Assembly: GCA_003427395.1 (NCBI GenBank) | Contig: BFEA01000024.1 | Span: forward strand, 121,774 to 148,232 | Direction: 5' to 3' | DNA: 26,459 bases | DNA from: Chara braunii | Taxonomy: Eukaryota; Streptophyta; Charophyceae; Charales; Characeae | Part shown: positions 1 to 10,053 of the stretch, in pieces | Position numbering within the stretch: position 1 is the first letter of the stretch | Layout of the letters: every line of letters starts with the position of its first letter | The notes under the pieces: generated by a model | What the model saw: only the letters and a program-made list of their open reading frames with translations | Told to the model about the DNA's origin: nothing | Database searches by the model: none | Program-made: the position numbers and the translations under genes

Positions 1-1340
1 AGGGGGACGAAAATCGAGAGCAACTATAGCCATGAACGAGTTGCGGTCCTCATTAACCGCCCATCGTTAACTGCAGGCCTGAGCAATTTCTCAGAAGTCT
101 CGATTGATGAGGAATCTTACATGTGTCCGTTAGTCTCCGACCCAAGACCAATACAAAGGGCGTTTGCAGAGAGATGGGAGGTGAAGATATGTTGAGAATA
201 ACCTGCTCGCTGCACCGAGACAAAGCCGAAGGTTGGGAAGAAAGTGTGGCTCAAGACATCTATTATCATATAAGGCTCATGATGGATTAGGCGTTAGAGT
301 TAGTGAAAGACCAGAAACTTGTTGAGTACATCTTCTACGTTCACGGATCGGATGGGAAACTACACATCACTTTTTCAACCGTAGACCCTGTTGACCATGC
401 AAGGAGGGGTATTGCTGATAAACAGTGAAAAGGATTTAGTCACATTTCAAGAGGAACGTGCAAGTATCTGACAGAGATAGATTGAGTGAAGTAACCTCAA
501 GGCAGATTACATCTTATCATTAGGAACCGGACGAGAAACTTATCACAATCAGATACACAGTACACTATCAACACACGAACAGCAACCGACGCAATCACGT
601 CATTGGGACAGTCAAGTGAATCAATGAGATCATCAGAACATAACAATTGTTATCATTCACATGAGTAAAGTTCAGTTATCTCCAATTGAAGGGTCAGTTC
701 TGACCAATCTCAATCAGATCGCATTCAAAGAAGCTTTTCAGTATCAGTATGTCAGTGCAGTGGGCTTCAGATCTGTTAATCTTCGTTGTTCTTACCAGTT
801 TCACAGGTGGAACCATCCATGATTGAAGGCCCTATGCGAAGAAGGGCAAAGAAACTCATGATCAGTTTGATTCCGTCTGGATCACAGCAGCCACATATCT
901 TGAAAGGAAGGAGAGGGAACTAGATGAGGGTGGAGTGAGGCTGACTCGCAACTTCAGACCGAAGCTTTACTCAGACTACCCCAAGCCTCCGGTTCCTTTC
1001 ACTCTCACTGACGGCTCCTGATGGGGCGACTTGGTAGATCCGAACAAGAGGTACATTTCGCCGGCAGTGATTGATTATGAGGCGGTAACCGAACCATCAG
1101 AGTTCCAACATCTGAGATGAGGGATTTTCTCTCAACCATATCTTCCCACACTATGGGAGAAGTTTTGTGCTATGGTTGATTTCCGTATCATGGGACTTGG
1201 TTGGAAGTGCTCGGAACTAGCAGGTTTCAGGTGGCTCTTCATACAAAGACCACAGCATCAGAGAGTACGGAGACATGGCCGAAAGCCCAAACGACAGACA
1301 TCAAAATGTGAGATTGAGTGTGAGGGTTCAAAGGGATGAG
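1..1340 (+). pseudogene. Possible decayed coding region, family not recognised
   Basis: No intact gene is present, but three consecutive stretches read as plausible protein. Frame 1 is open from the window edge to the TGA at 193. Frame 3 from 192 to 426 has one internal stop (TAG at 288). Frame 2 from about 822 to 1340 has only two internal TGA stops in roughly 170 codons and includes segments such as FRPKLYSDYPKPPVPF and YLPTLWEKFCAMVDFRI. Between 430 and 820 the frame-2 reading is broken by many stops. Most interruptions are TGA, as expected from CGA to TGA decay in methylated DNA. An AATAAA at 1601 lies about 260 bases downstream. I recognise no domain; it could be a retroelement or viral polyprotein relic, or chance openness. 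Confidence 0.22.
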
Positions 1341-2317
1341 TGAGGACTCTAGATCGGTGCTGGCCATGCTCCCTACTTGGGTACTTTCTGAGACTATTAT
1401 GAGTTTTCATTCTTCCCTCATCTGACTTTGTCATTGCTTGAGTCAGTCAGTCTTGCTTTGCATTGTCATTGTTGATGATTGCATTTCTCTGAGAATTCTG
1501 TCACAGTTCTAAAAAATTAGTGAATTGGCAAAATTGATGCATGCATGATATCAGAATTTTATGATTATTATTTGCATGATTCTTTGCTGTTCCGAATCAA
1601 AATAAAAGATTCCTAAGACCGGGGATCGACGAAGACCGCAATTGAAGGGTCTCGCTCGAAGCCGGACGCACACAACAGGAAGGGATTTGCTTTATTCAAT
1701 TTATTTTATTTATTGCATACTTCATCCAAAATCCTGCGTGACAGTTGTTGATTTTTCTGGTCACTTGAAGGGGACTGACTCGAAAAAGTGTGACAACGCG
1801 CCCTCCCAACTAGCACGGTATCCGAACAGGGTTTGCACACAGGCAAATAATAACATGCTCAACGCTAAATCATGGTTTGCTCAAAGCCAAATCGTGATCA
1901 TTTTCTTTCCAAGTTTAACTAAAGAATGATACAATAGAAATAAAACCCTTTTTTAATCTCAACCTTTTCCGCTTTCCCTATGGAGAGATGCATCGAGGGT
2001 GAATATCTTTTAAAGAGATTTGTTAGTCCCCGTCAAGAAGCAGCTGCGGAAGGAGAGATGCGATTCTCCTCAAAATCATTTCCCTTTTCCCCATCCATGC
2101 GTAGAGAAGACTGAGTAGGTCCAGATTGGTTCTCGGACCACAGCCCCTAATTTCCCTTTTGTGAAAACGGTATAGTCTGCTAGTTAGAGGGTTCAAACTT
2201 AAATGGGAATCATCTTGTCCCCACCCGTCATCGAACCAATCGGTTCACAGTTATTCTCGTGTTTCCACTTCATCGGTAGTATAATTTAGAGACGGCAAGA
2301 TAGAATCCACTTGTCGC
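1341..2317. other. Unassigned intergenic sequence
   Basis: No supportable gene. The stretch at 1490-1610 is AT-rich, with a TGCATGCATGAT motif and an AATAAA-like signal at 1601-1606. The rest is mixed-composition sequence with stops in all frames apart from a short open stretch at 1642-1929 that resembles nothing I know. Confidence 0.5.
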
Positions 2318-2761
2318 ATGACTGACCCATCCACGATCACATTGCCCGACAGATCCTACAACATGACAGTTAAAACCGAAAAGGAGAGAAAAGGACAACA
2401 AACGCAAAGTGGGCAACAAACAGATACCTTATATGTTATTCAGCTTCTCTCCCTCCTCGGTAGACGCATTTTACTCGTCACCCCCAACTACCAAGTACCT
2501 CGGACTCACTCAAGTAGCATAAAAATTCATGTTCAGGCGAACTTGACAACCATACAAAGTGGTCACAAAGAGAGGGCATTGGCCCGATTGCTGGTAAATG
2601 GCCAGTCCAATGTTCAAAGGAACTCAATGGTAATTTGTCGATCGTTCTTTCCCGTGCGGACAACGGTCCATGCGTTTTCAGATCTCAACGGTTTACTCAG
2701 TATGGCATACGACTTCCCTTCTCATAAGTCATCTCCGTCCCCACTCCTTGTTGTTGACTAA
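2318..2761 (+). CDS. Hypothetical 147-codon open frame
   Basis: An ATG-initiated frame at 2318 runs 147 codons to a TAA. The predicted product is polar, rich in Ser, Thr and Gln, with no signal peptide, membrane segment or motif I recognise. A shorter open stretch overlaps on the minus strand, and nothing around it suggests an operon or exon structure. An open frame of this length can occur by chance in a 26-kb window, so this is recorded only as a candidate. Confidence 0.12.
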   Translation: MTDPSTITLPDRSYNMTVKTEKERKGQQTQSGQQTDTLYVIQLLSLLGRRILLVTPNYQVPRTHSSSIKIHVQANLTTIQSGHKERALARLLVNGQSNVQRNSMVICRSFFPVRTTVHAFSDLNGLLSMAYDFPSHKSSPSPLLVVD

Positions 2762-4089
2762 AGCATCGTCCAAAATACTCATTATTGATGCGTTCGCAAG
2801 TGGTCTCCTATCCCGATGATTGAGAACAAGCATTGACCTTTGTCAGCAAATAGCGGTTTCCTTGCGGTAATCAAGCCCTTATTCAACCTTCACTTCTGCC
2901 TAAAGATCCGTTTTGCTATCTCCTATTGACTGCAGTCACCTCATGTCTCATCGCTCCCTCTTCTCTTAGCTTGAACATTAATCTCTGTTATCCAATAGGA
3001 TCATTATAGCCTTGCACCGAGCCAGCGATCCTGGAGTAAGTGAGAGAACGAGGTAGGGTGATTTGCGCGATAACAGGGGCGAGACAACTAGGAAGGAGGG
3101 GTACGGCGTTTGCCACTGGTTCACACGAGGGCCCCCTAGAGTCGGACTCAACTGGGCTGACTCCTCAACTCAAGAAATGCATCAGTTAGGAGGGAGTCAT
3201 AATGACCCCCACACTGCCCACAATACTTCATGTGCAAGAGCGACCCTTTGGTTGTGGCGTGCGTCGGGCGGGGAAGGACTAACTTCTTTCTCCGTCGTGA
3301 CGCCGATTCTCCCGATGGCGATCGACGTCGATCACTATTAGTCCCTCGCACCACGTTTATCACAACTGATCCCTCTCTCTCCCTCCCTCTCTTGAGCGCG
3401 ACTCTTCCCCACTTCGTCAGTAGAGATGTCCACGAGGGAGGTATCCGTAGCCCAGGCTCATCGAGCGTGACTACACGTCTGCACTGTCCCTCTTGGTTAC
3501 TGCGAACCAGGTTCTATACATAGCCCGCGAGCTCACGACTGGTCCAGGGGTGAGTTGGGATCAGCCATCAACTATCACGCGTTTTCACACTCTCTCCACC
3601 GGTAGGGTGCTATCCGCCGTGAGCCATCCAAACATTCCGTTGACTTCCGAATCTCTTTCCTCCCACTCTTGAGCGTAATTGTCACGCGCGTCTCTGTCCC
3701 CGTAACTATGACTACCGCTCTCTCGTGCCCTCTCTTCCTTACTCATGCATCTCGTCGCGTCGCCTCACGTGGACTCTGTCTCTGTAACTGTGACTCGCTT
3801 GGAACTGATGTCATCTCCCAAACCGCACGGGTGCGAATAACCCTTCTCTCTTCTGACTCTCACTGTGCATGCGCTCTTCTCACTTCCCGCGCGTTACCGC
3901 CTTCTCGCCGATCATACATAGCTACCTTTCTCGCTCGTCTCATTCCTTCCGCTGGCCAGAGCTAGCCTCGGGCCCGTCCTCCACTGACTCCGTCGGCGGA
4001 TGCTCCCTTCTCCACTGCTCCAGCCCGTGCCAGGATTGGGTCCGAGCGTCACTTTCCTCGGATTCGGCCTCTGAGTCCCGGTCTAATTC
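2762..4089. other. Unassigned, pyrimidine-biased sequence
   Basis: No gene supported. From about 3360 the plus strand is rich in C and T, with short related motifs such as CTCTTGAGCG (3390 and 3666 regions) and TCTGT..GTAACT.TGACT (3700 and 3780 regions), which suggests an old local duplication. Several open frames overlap on both strands, as expected for low-stop pyrimidine-rich DNA. Confidence 0.45.
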
Positions 4090-4416
4090 TTATTGCTCTC
4101 GCTCGGTAGTACTCGTGGAGGTCTCTTCTTCATGGTAAGTAACAGTAACTTTTAAAGCAGCAGTCACCCCATCTCGGCGGCACCTCCGTTTGGCTCTATC
4201 ACGAGCCTCGGTGACCACCCCCTGAATCACAACATTCTCCCTAATTTCTTGCTCTTTTGCCCCGTAAACGTTGACTCTCAGCTTTACCGCGTGATCATGC
4301 TTGCTATAGTTCATACAGGCATCAACAATGACACCCCCCTCTCTTTTAGGCTCCCAGCTCCAGAAGTACCGCAGGTATCTCGGCTTATAGCCGTAGAGAC
4401 CGTTGTTGCACGCCAT
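4090..4416 (-). CDS. Hypothetical minus-strand ORF, 108 codons from first ATG
   Basis: Reading the minus strand, the first in-frame ATG is at 4416 and the frame closes with TAA at 4090. Openness continues upstream to a GTG at 4449, just after a TGA. The product has natural-looking composition, for example NGLYGYKPRYLRYFWSWEPK, followed by a Val-rich stretch containing VNVYGAKEQEIRENVVIQG, a basic patch RDRAKRRCRRDG, and a Thr/Glu-rich tail. I recognise no family. The frame could be a single surviving exon or part of a retroelement gag-like protein. It is the best-looking open frame in the first 5 kb, but no neighbour supports its function. Confidence 0.25.
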   Translation of the reverse strand: MACNNGLYGYKPRYLRYFWSWEPKREGGVIVDACMNYSKHDHAVKLRVNVYGAKEQEIRENVVIQGVVTEARDRAKRRCRRDGVTAALKVTVTYHEEETSTSTTEREQ

Positions 4417-4449
4417 AGCCACCTGCCAGATAGCTTGACCGCTCCACAC

Positions 4450-5880
4450 TCAACGCGAGTTAATGTATAGCACACATTAAGCTCGGGAGACAGATCCCAG
4501 CTCGAGCGACTCACAGTGAGTACAACGCCGACCCATAGCAAGTGACACGCCCCCCCCGCCCATTTTTATAGGAGCACTATATGCCTCAATCTCCACGTTC
4601 TAAATGAGGGGCACTGACAACTCTCTAAATTCTGATTTCAGTAATTTGAAATTCATAAAAATGATTAAAATCAAAAGAGGGAATCGAACACCAACGATCA
4701 TAGCGCATGACTACTTGTTCAATATACCATGTTCCCATAACGGGATCCGGATCGGCTCCCCCCTTCCTTCAAAAGAACTCGTAAGGCTACCCCTGATGGG
4801 TGCCCGTGTCCGATGGTAAGGAGGGGGCTTACAACCTTCCACAGGGGGTGATAAGCCTCCTACCGAAGCGGTCGGGGATCGCCCTTTTTTTTTAGGTCCT
4901 ACTGTGTGGAGCCCAGTCACTCGAGTCAGTATTAGAGCAAGACGCGGAAGGTCGGGCCAGTCTAGACCGTCCTTTTATGATCATGGTTCAGAAACGAACC
5001 GTTAACAGCACCCGCGAAGTGACCGAAAGAAAGATGAAATAAAGGAATAGACAATAGTAGGGGTAATAATAGCAGAGAGGGGAGAGCAACGCTACAAAAT
5101 TTATCGCGCCCATATACCACTAAACCGCCAGGCCCCGAGACACAATAACATTGATCTAGGTCTAGGCACGGATCCAAGCTCGACACTCAACGTTTTCTTT
5201 TTTTTTCCTTTCTTTTTCATTTTCTCTTACCGTTGCCTTGACATCTACCCCAATACATGACTATAGGGACTAAGCACGTGGTAGAGTAGACCGTGCTACC
5301 TCCACCCCTTTCTCTATCGCGCTAGGCAAATCTGGCGGTCACTTCAGCTACTGACTGGCCCACTTTAAGGCAGGGCACCAACCCTATGCGGTACCACTGG
5401 GAAACCCACTAACGGGGACTATCGATCTTGCATGACCTTGCGAACTGGTACCGGGTCTACAACGAGGACACGCGGCATACACAGCAGTGAGTAAGCGGAT
5501 GTACGGTACGCAACCAACTCGATACGTGTGTAGGCACTCGGTACACTGCAGACTCGACCCGTGAGCAGGCACTCGGTGCACTGCGGAGATCCAGTACCCC
5601 ACGAAGGCCCATGCAGCAACACGTTTCCCGGGCTGGTAACAGGTAAGTAGCGGGTCCGAACAAGCATTGGGTACTCAGCGGAGGGCCGGGACACCGCGCC
5701 CTCCGACAGCGGGCACTGTAAGAAGGTAGGGCACTGCTGAGGGCAGCGCCATAGCCAGCCCTACATAGCCGAGGCTTGGCTTGGACAGCCAATGGAGGTG
5801 GTGGTGGTCTTCGTGCATGAGGGAGAAGACGTAGGAGGAAGACAAGGACAGGGAGAGACAGGGAGAGATGAGGATGATGA
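4450..5880. other. Unassigned sequence with short repeats
   Basis: No gene supported. It contains a poly-T run near 4866-4876, a pyrimidine tract near 5190-5228, and a 16-base near-repeat GCACTCGGTRCACTGC at 5534-5549 and 5569-5584. Many overlapping minus-strand open frames at 5384-6088 are low-complexity (Leu, Ser, Pro rich) and are treated as spurious. Confidence 0.45.
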
Positions 5881-6225
5881 TGTGAGGGCGCATACCTGGT
5901 ATTGGCGATGGTCTGCATTGGTCGACATCTTCAAGTACTTCGGTGGCTGCTGACGACAACAGTTGCATTGTCAATTCGTAGGGAGGAAGTAGCTGGTGTA
6001 GGGAGTAGCCTGGGCGCCGAGCACCAAGTGGGGAGAGAGGGCCTGGATACATATATTGGTGGGGATGAGAGTAAGCTCTCATTGACATTCGCTTTCAGTG
6101 TTTCGATTCTCCATTGGTGTAACATTGGTGCAATGCTGATTTCTGGACACTGTGGGACTTTCTTGCTTTCAATCTGATTGTGCGATCTGAATTCTGTCAT
6201 CTCGCTATCTCTCATTTTCCTTGCA
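5881..6225 (+). mobile_element. Probable LTR of a retrotransposon (Ty1/copia-type leader)
   Basis: The right boundary is well placed: the sequence ends ...CTTGCA at 6225, followed by ATT and then a primer-binding site. LTRs end in CA and are followed within a few bases by the PBS, exactly as here. A TATA-like CATATATT lies at 6050-6057, about 170 bases before the end, a normal position for a plant LTR promoter. The left boundary is uncertain; a TGTGAGG at 5881 is a candidate TG terminus. No second LTR is seen, so this is the 5' end of a truncated element. Confidence 0.5.
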
Positions 6226-6228
6226 ATT

Positions 6229-6240
6229 TGGTATCGGAGC
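6229..6240 (+). other. Primer-binding site, initiator tRNA-Met type
   Basis: TGGTATCGGAGC matches the complement of the 3' end of plant initiator tRNA-Met (TGGTATCAGAGC) at 11 of 12 positions. It lies 3 bases after the CA end of the LTR. This is the standard priming site for minus-strand synthesis in many plant copia and some gypsy elements. Confidence 0.82.
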
Positions 6241-6733
6241 TGGTTTGAATCACTCTCCTGGTTCCTCTGCAATAATTGTTTGGTGCTTCGTTGGGAAATG
6301 GCGGGGCAATGATAATGCTCGTGCGGTGGTATATAGGCGGCCCTGAGTTGGGAGGGCGCGCCTGGAAGGTTATGTGGTGATATAGGGGTGCACGCTGGGT
6401 GATGAGAGCTTGCTGATGTGGCGATTTAAGCCGAGGTGAAACTGCATTGCATTGTGGGTTGTGCCGAGGCATCGACTGGTCATCATAAATGCACGTTAGG
6501 TTACTGGTGAGAAATTTGTGGTTGGGGGCAGCATTATGAGGTACGTTGCTCCTTACCTTACCTACCCTCTTCATTGCTTCTTACCATAAGGAAGTGAGTC
6601 TTGTCTTTAGAGTCCTCTCATTGTGGGGTGTCGCGAGCACTCAACCTTGAGAGTCGACATTCTTCCTGGGGAGCAGGCTGGTGGGAGACGGGAGTGCATC
6701 TGAAGGGCCCTGGAAGAGGCACTCGGGTCACGG
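6241..6733 (+). other. Retroelement leader and decayed start of internal region
   Basis: Sequence downstream of the PBS. An ATG at about 6298 (ATGGCGGGGCAA) could be the former gag start, but it meets a TGA after four codons and the frame is not maintained. Nothing else recognisable lies between here and the start of the large repeat at 6734, which may have truncated this element. Confidence 0.4.
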
Positions 6734-7217
6734 TGTCGGGACCGGTGGGTTCCGAGATAAGTCTTGTATATTGAGAGGTAGTATATCGCAGAATTGTGCA
6801 CAACAGAGAAAACCGGAGGCAAGAAGGATAAAAGAGAATGAAGGCATTAATACTGACACTTAGAGATTTAGAGGTTGCCCGGGGGTGCCGGAGCCACTGG
6901 ACCGAGGAGAGACTAGTGGAACAGCGAGCGGCGGGAGACCACAAGAAAATAGCAAAGGCGGCCGTTCCGCCGAGAAGGAGAAGGACCGCCGGGAAAGTGA
7001 CGCCATGGGTCGCACACCGCAAGGAGAGAAGACAGTAAGTAAGGTGCCGGCGCGTGAAGTCGTAGCTTGGGCCAAGAGTCCCATCAGGACGCAACGTCAA
7101 GAAGGCCAAGGGGCCACGAGCCGAGTAAGAACCCGCGTCCGGGGAGAGCGGCGCACGAGACGAAAAGGACAAAGGGAAGGAGGTCGCCGTAGGGCAGAAA
7201 AAGGTCAAAAGAACCCG

Positions 7218-7450
7218 GGGACCACTGGCGGGACAAAGTGTCGGGGACCACTGGCGGGACTGGCGTCGGGGACCACCGACGGGACTAATGTCGGGGACTA
7301 GCGTGGGACAAGTACCGGCGGGGACCACCGACTGAGGAAAGTGTTGGGAACCACTAGCGGGACTAGTGTCGGGGACTAGCGCGGGGCGAGTACCGGCAGG
7401 ACTACTAGCAGGACTAGTGTCGGGGACTAGCGCGGACAAGTGGCAGGGAC
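7218..7450 (+). repeat. Degenerate subterminal tandem repeats, copy 1
   Basis: Eight or so degenerate units containing TGTCGGGGACYA and GCGGGAC, related to the regular 26-bp array in copy 2. The core resembles the element terminus TGTCGGGACC. Confidence 0.75.
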
Positions 7451-8004
7451 TTGTGAAGTCCCAAGGAAAAAGTATGGTGCGCCATGAGGTGCAAATAATT
7501 AAAGCGAGGTGCACCGTTAAGATCAAGGATCTTGACGGCCAAAAATATTAGTACCACAAGCATGAGCACTAGTGGGAGCAAGCGGGAAGGCCAAAAGAAA
7601 AAGAAAAAGCAAAGAAAAATGGAGAAAGAGGCATGGGAGCAATCCGAAAAATCTCGGATTGGCCCCCCCAAGAAAATGGAGTCAAAAGGGGCTCCGTGGG
7701 AAAAATAGGCCCCCGGGAAAAAATCGGAATATGGGGGTCTACCGTTTGGAAGAGATAGAGACAAACGGAGGCTCCCATGAGCATGGAAAGGCCACAAGTG
7801 CAGTCCGAGAAATAACGGACTAGCCCTTGGGCAGGGGAAGGGCCAAAACTAAGAGGAGGAGCCTAGAAAAGGGCCTTAACGGCTAGTTGACACTTGGCAT
7901 GCAAAAAGAAAAAAAAAAAGAAAAAAAAAATGGGAAGTGAGAGAGGATGAGTGAGTTTGCCGTCAGTTGGGACTGCAGCAAGTAGGGACTGACAAGTCCC
8001 TACT
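7446..8004 (+). repeat. Stem-loop module A, copy 1
   Basis: This is the first of two paralogous modules. Stems seen: GGGACTT/AAGTCCC 7446-7462; CCGTTAAGATC/GATCTTGACGG 7514-7538 (one T-G wobble); a decayed ACTAGTGG stem about 7553-7575; CAATCCGA/TCGGATTG 7640-7661; AGTCCG/CGGACT 7802-7822; AGTAGGGACT/AGTCCCTACT 7981-8004 (perfect 10-bp arms, 4-base loop). The paralogous module B starts near 8875. Confidence 0.8.
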
Positions 8005-8014
8005 GTCCACAAGT

Positions 8015-8070
8015 GGAGAAAAAGAAAAGAAAAGAAAAAAAGAAAAGAAAAAGAAAAGAAAAGAAAAAAG
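8015..8070 (+). repeat. Purine tract (AAAAG)n, copy 1
   Basis: About 55 bases of almost pure A and G in AAAAG-type units, directly after the 7981-8004 stem. Copy 2 has the same tract in the same place (23228-23303). Confidence 0.9.
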
Positions 8071-8158
8071 TCAAAAGGGTACTAACAGCCAAAAACGGCC
8101 AGCTAGGGGATGCCTTTGTGACCAGATTCATTCTGGCATATATCGGTTACAAAGTATT

Positions 8159-8201
8159 TTGGTTTTTTCTTGATTTTGCAGAGAAAATCAAGAAAAACCA
8201 A
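8159..8201 (+). repeat. Long conserved hairpin, copy 1
   Basis: An 18-bp stem with one bulged T and loop GCAGAG (8178-8183). Copy 2 retains it at 23383-23428 with altered but still paired bases. The loop edge TTTTGCAG also resembles a plant 3' splice site. Confidence 0.8.
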
Positions 8202-8238
8202 GGCCCCATGCAACCGAAAAATAACGGATCACATGGGA

Positions 8239-8545
8239 GAGGCCAAACACATGTTTTAGGTGCACATAGAACCAAAATGAGGACCGGTGCACCGTTTCTT
8301 TTTCTTTCAACTTGGGGCTAGTTATGGGGCATTGGGGCTAGGGAATTGACCCCTATTGCAGTCCGAGTTGCAACAGACTGCACGGGGGAGGCCCAACATA
8401 TGTTTTTGGTGCATCCGAAGCCAATATTGAGCCCGGATGCATTTGGAAATCAGACGCTTCATTTTCTTTTAGCATGGGGCAAGTTGTGGGGTTGTGGGAC
8501 TAGGAAAACGACCATGAATGCAGTCCGAGAGATAACGGACTGCAT
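8239..8545 (+). repeat. Tandem duplication of about 150-160 bp in copy 1
   Basis: The blocks starting GAGGCCAAACACATGTTTT (8239) and GAGGCCCAACATATGTTTT (8388) are related along their length, and each ends with a TGCAGTCC stem (8357-8382 and 8519-8544). Copy 2 has only one unit, ending in a single stem at 23596-23621. Confidence 0.8.
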
Positions 8546-8874
8546 AAGGATGCCTAGGCTAAGGGAAAATGAGCCACGACAAACCCAAAAGGCTAGAAAA
8601 ATGTGATTTCGGCATCGGGCAAGTGAAGACGGTAAACGGCAACCGTGAGATGAGATCTCCCGACCAAGAAAAATCAGCACGCGCACGGCACCCGAGGAAG
8701 ATATATTGGGACTGTTGGGGGTAAGGGGGTTCCAAAATAAAAAAATGGGACGCCGCCCGGGATGTTGTCGGGGACCAAGTGGGCCTAAATAACAAAAATT
8801 GAAAAATGGGACGCGAGCCGGCGGCACCGTCGGCGGGGCAAAAAAAGTAAATAAATGGGACTAGTACGGGAAAG

Positions 8875-9461
8875 TGGCGGGGACTTGAGATATCCCAAGG
8901 AGCAACCACAAGTCAATATAGGGAGTGGTTGCGCGAAGCCAACGGCGCCGTCAAGATCGAAGATCTTGACAGTGGAAAATATTAGCACCACTAGTGCAAA
9001 CACTAGTGGGGCCCAAACGAGAGGCCTAGCGGTAAAAAGAAAAGAAAAATGGGAGTTGAGAGGGCTGCCTAGCAGTTCGAGATATTTCGGACTAGATAGG
9101 CATGGGAAAATAGAGCTTCAAGAGCCCCAACATGAGAAAACAGGCTGCCCATGGAAAATCGGAGCAAAAGGGGCTCACAATCAGACAAACGGTGGTAAAA
9201 TGGAGCCCCCTAGGAGCATGGGAGGGTCATTTTTGAAGTCCAGGATGTAACGGCCAACAGCCGGCCATGAATCTGGCCAACAATGAGGTTTTAAGGCCTA
9301 GAAAGAGAGTGCACAGCTATTTGACACTTGTCACTACAAAAATAAAAGAAAAGAAAAGAAAAGGGGAGAAAATGAGGGATAATGAGACAAAACGGGAGAA
9401 AAGGGTGGAGGAGAATGTGCCGGCCTATTGGGACTGCTGCAGTAGGGACTGGCAGGTCCCA
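8875..9461 (+). repeat. Stem-loop module B, copy 1
   Basis: Paralogue of 7440-8004, about 1.43 kb downstream, with the same order of landmarks: GGCGGGGACTT, GTCAAGATC/GATCTTGAC stem (8950-8970), CACTAGTG stem (8988-9009), a stem at 9073-9094, AACGGCCAACAG, TTGACACTTG, and AGTAGGGACTGGCAGGTCCC. This shows that the element was built by an internal segmental duplication that predates both copies. Confidence 0.8.
8988..9009 (+). repeat. CACTAGTG stem-loop, module B copy 1
   Basis: CCACTAGTG, loop CAAA, CACTAGTGG: perfect 9-bp arms. It is identical at 24043-24064 and present with compensating changes at 22756-22777. Confidence 0.9.
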
Positions 9462-9847
9462 ATGATGACTTCATCCCTCCTAGAATGAGGGGGGCAATCC
9501 GGATTGCTGAGATTTGGCCCTTGGGGCCATATCTCCACAATATCTAAATTAAAATGACAAAAATGAGAGAAAATGCAAAGGAGAAATGACCGGTTTTCTT
9601 TTTGGCCATGGATCTAAGATCAGATCTCATGGTGGAGAGGAAACAACCGTTTTTTGTGGGCCAGCCCAAAACGGTTAGCTCCGGAATGAGGTGGCAGCCC
9701 AAAATGGAAAGAAACAAAAGAGAGAAAAGGACAAAACTATGCATTTGGCCCAAAAACAGAGCCATATGCACCAAAAATTGAGAAATTGGAGTTAGGGGCT
9801 GAAATTTGAAGCAAGGGTCACCATGGGATAGCTCGGAATAGTGCTGG

Positions 9848-9872
9848 CCTTGGATCTCAGCCTGATCCAAGG
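9848..9872 (+). repeat. CCTTGGATC stem-loop, copy 1
   Basis: CCTTGGATC and GATCCAAGG form perfect 9-bp arms around a 7-base loop. The counterpart in copy 2 (24886-24910) has 10-bp arms. Confidence 0.85.
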
Positions 9873-10020
9873 CTGAAAATGTACCGCTACATGGAAAAAT
9901 GCTCCGGCCTACCCAAGGGAGACCAAAAGCAGAAAAAGTCGAAGTAGGCTGTCCCTTGGGCCTTGGACTCTAGGGGGCAGCATTTTTCAAGGGGTATGAG
10001 GTTGAAAAGAGGCCCAAGGG

Positions 10021-10053
10021 GCAGTCCGAGTTGGTACCAACCACTCGGACTGC
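10021..10053 (+). repeat. GCAGTCCGAGT stem-loop, copy 1
   Basis: Perfect 11-bp arms GCAGTCCGAGT and ACTCGGACTGC enclose a loop that spans most of the palindrome TTGGTACCAA. Conserved at 25090-25122 with one mismatch. An ATG follows immediately in both copies. Confidence 0.9.

Noticed and set aside
4650-5150. tRNA-like T-arm (GTTCGATTCC, minus strand near 4680) and A-box-like GGTTTAGTGG (minus strand near 5125)
   Set aside because: They are about 450 bases apart and neither folds into a cloverleaf with its neighbours.
2000-5400. Possible organelle DNA inserted in the nucleus
   Set aside because: Composition is suggestive in places, but no organellar gene could be recognised.
6618-7526. 302-codon minus-strand frame
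   Set aside because: It crosses the boundary of copy 1 at 6734 and is not open in the same place in copy 2; composition is Pro/Ser/Leu-rich.
9544-9870. Minus-strand frame with a similar peptide in copy 2 (24681-24872)
   Set aside because: About 57 residues align without indels, but the codons I compared differ at first and second positions rather than third, so no coding constraint is visible.
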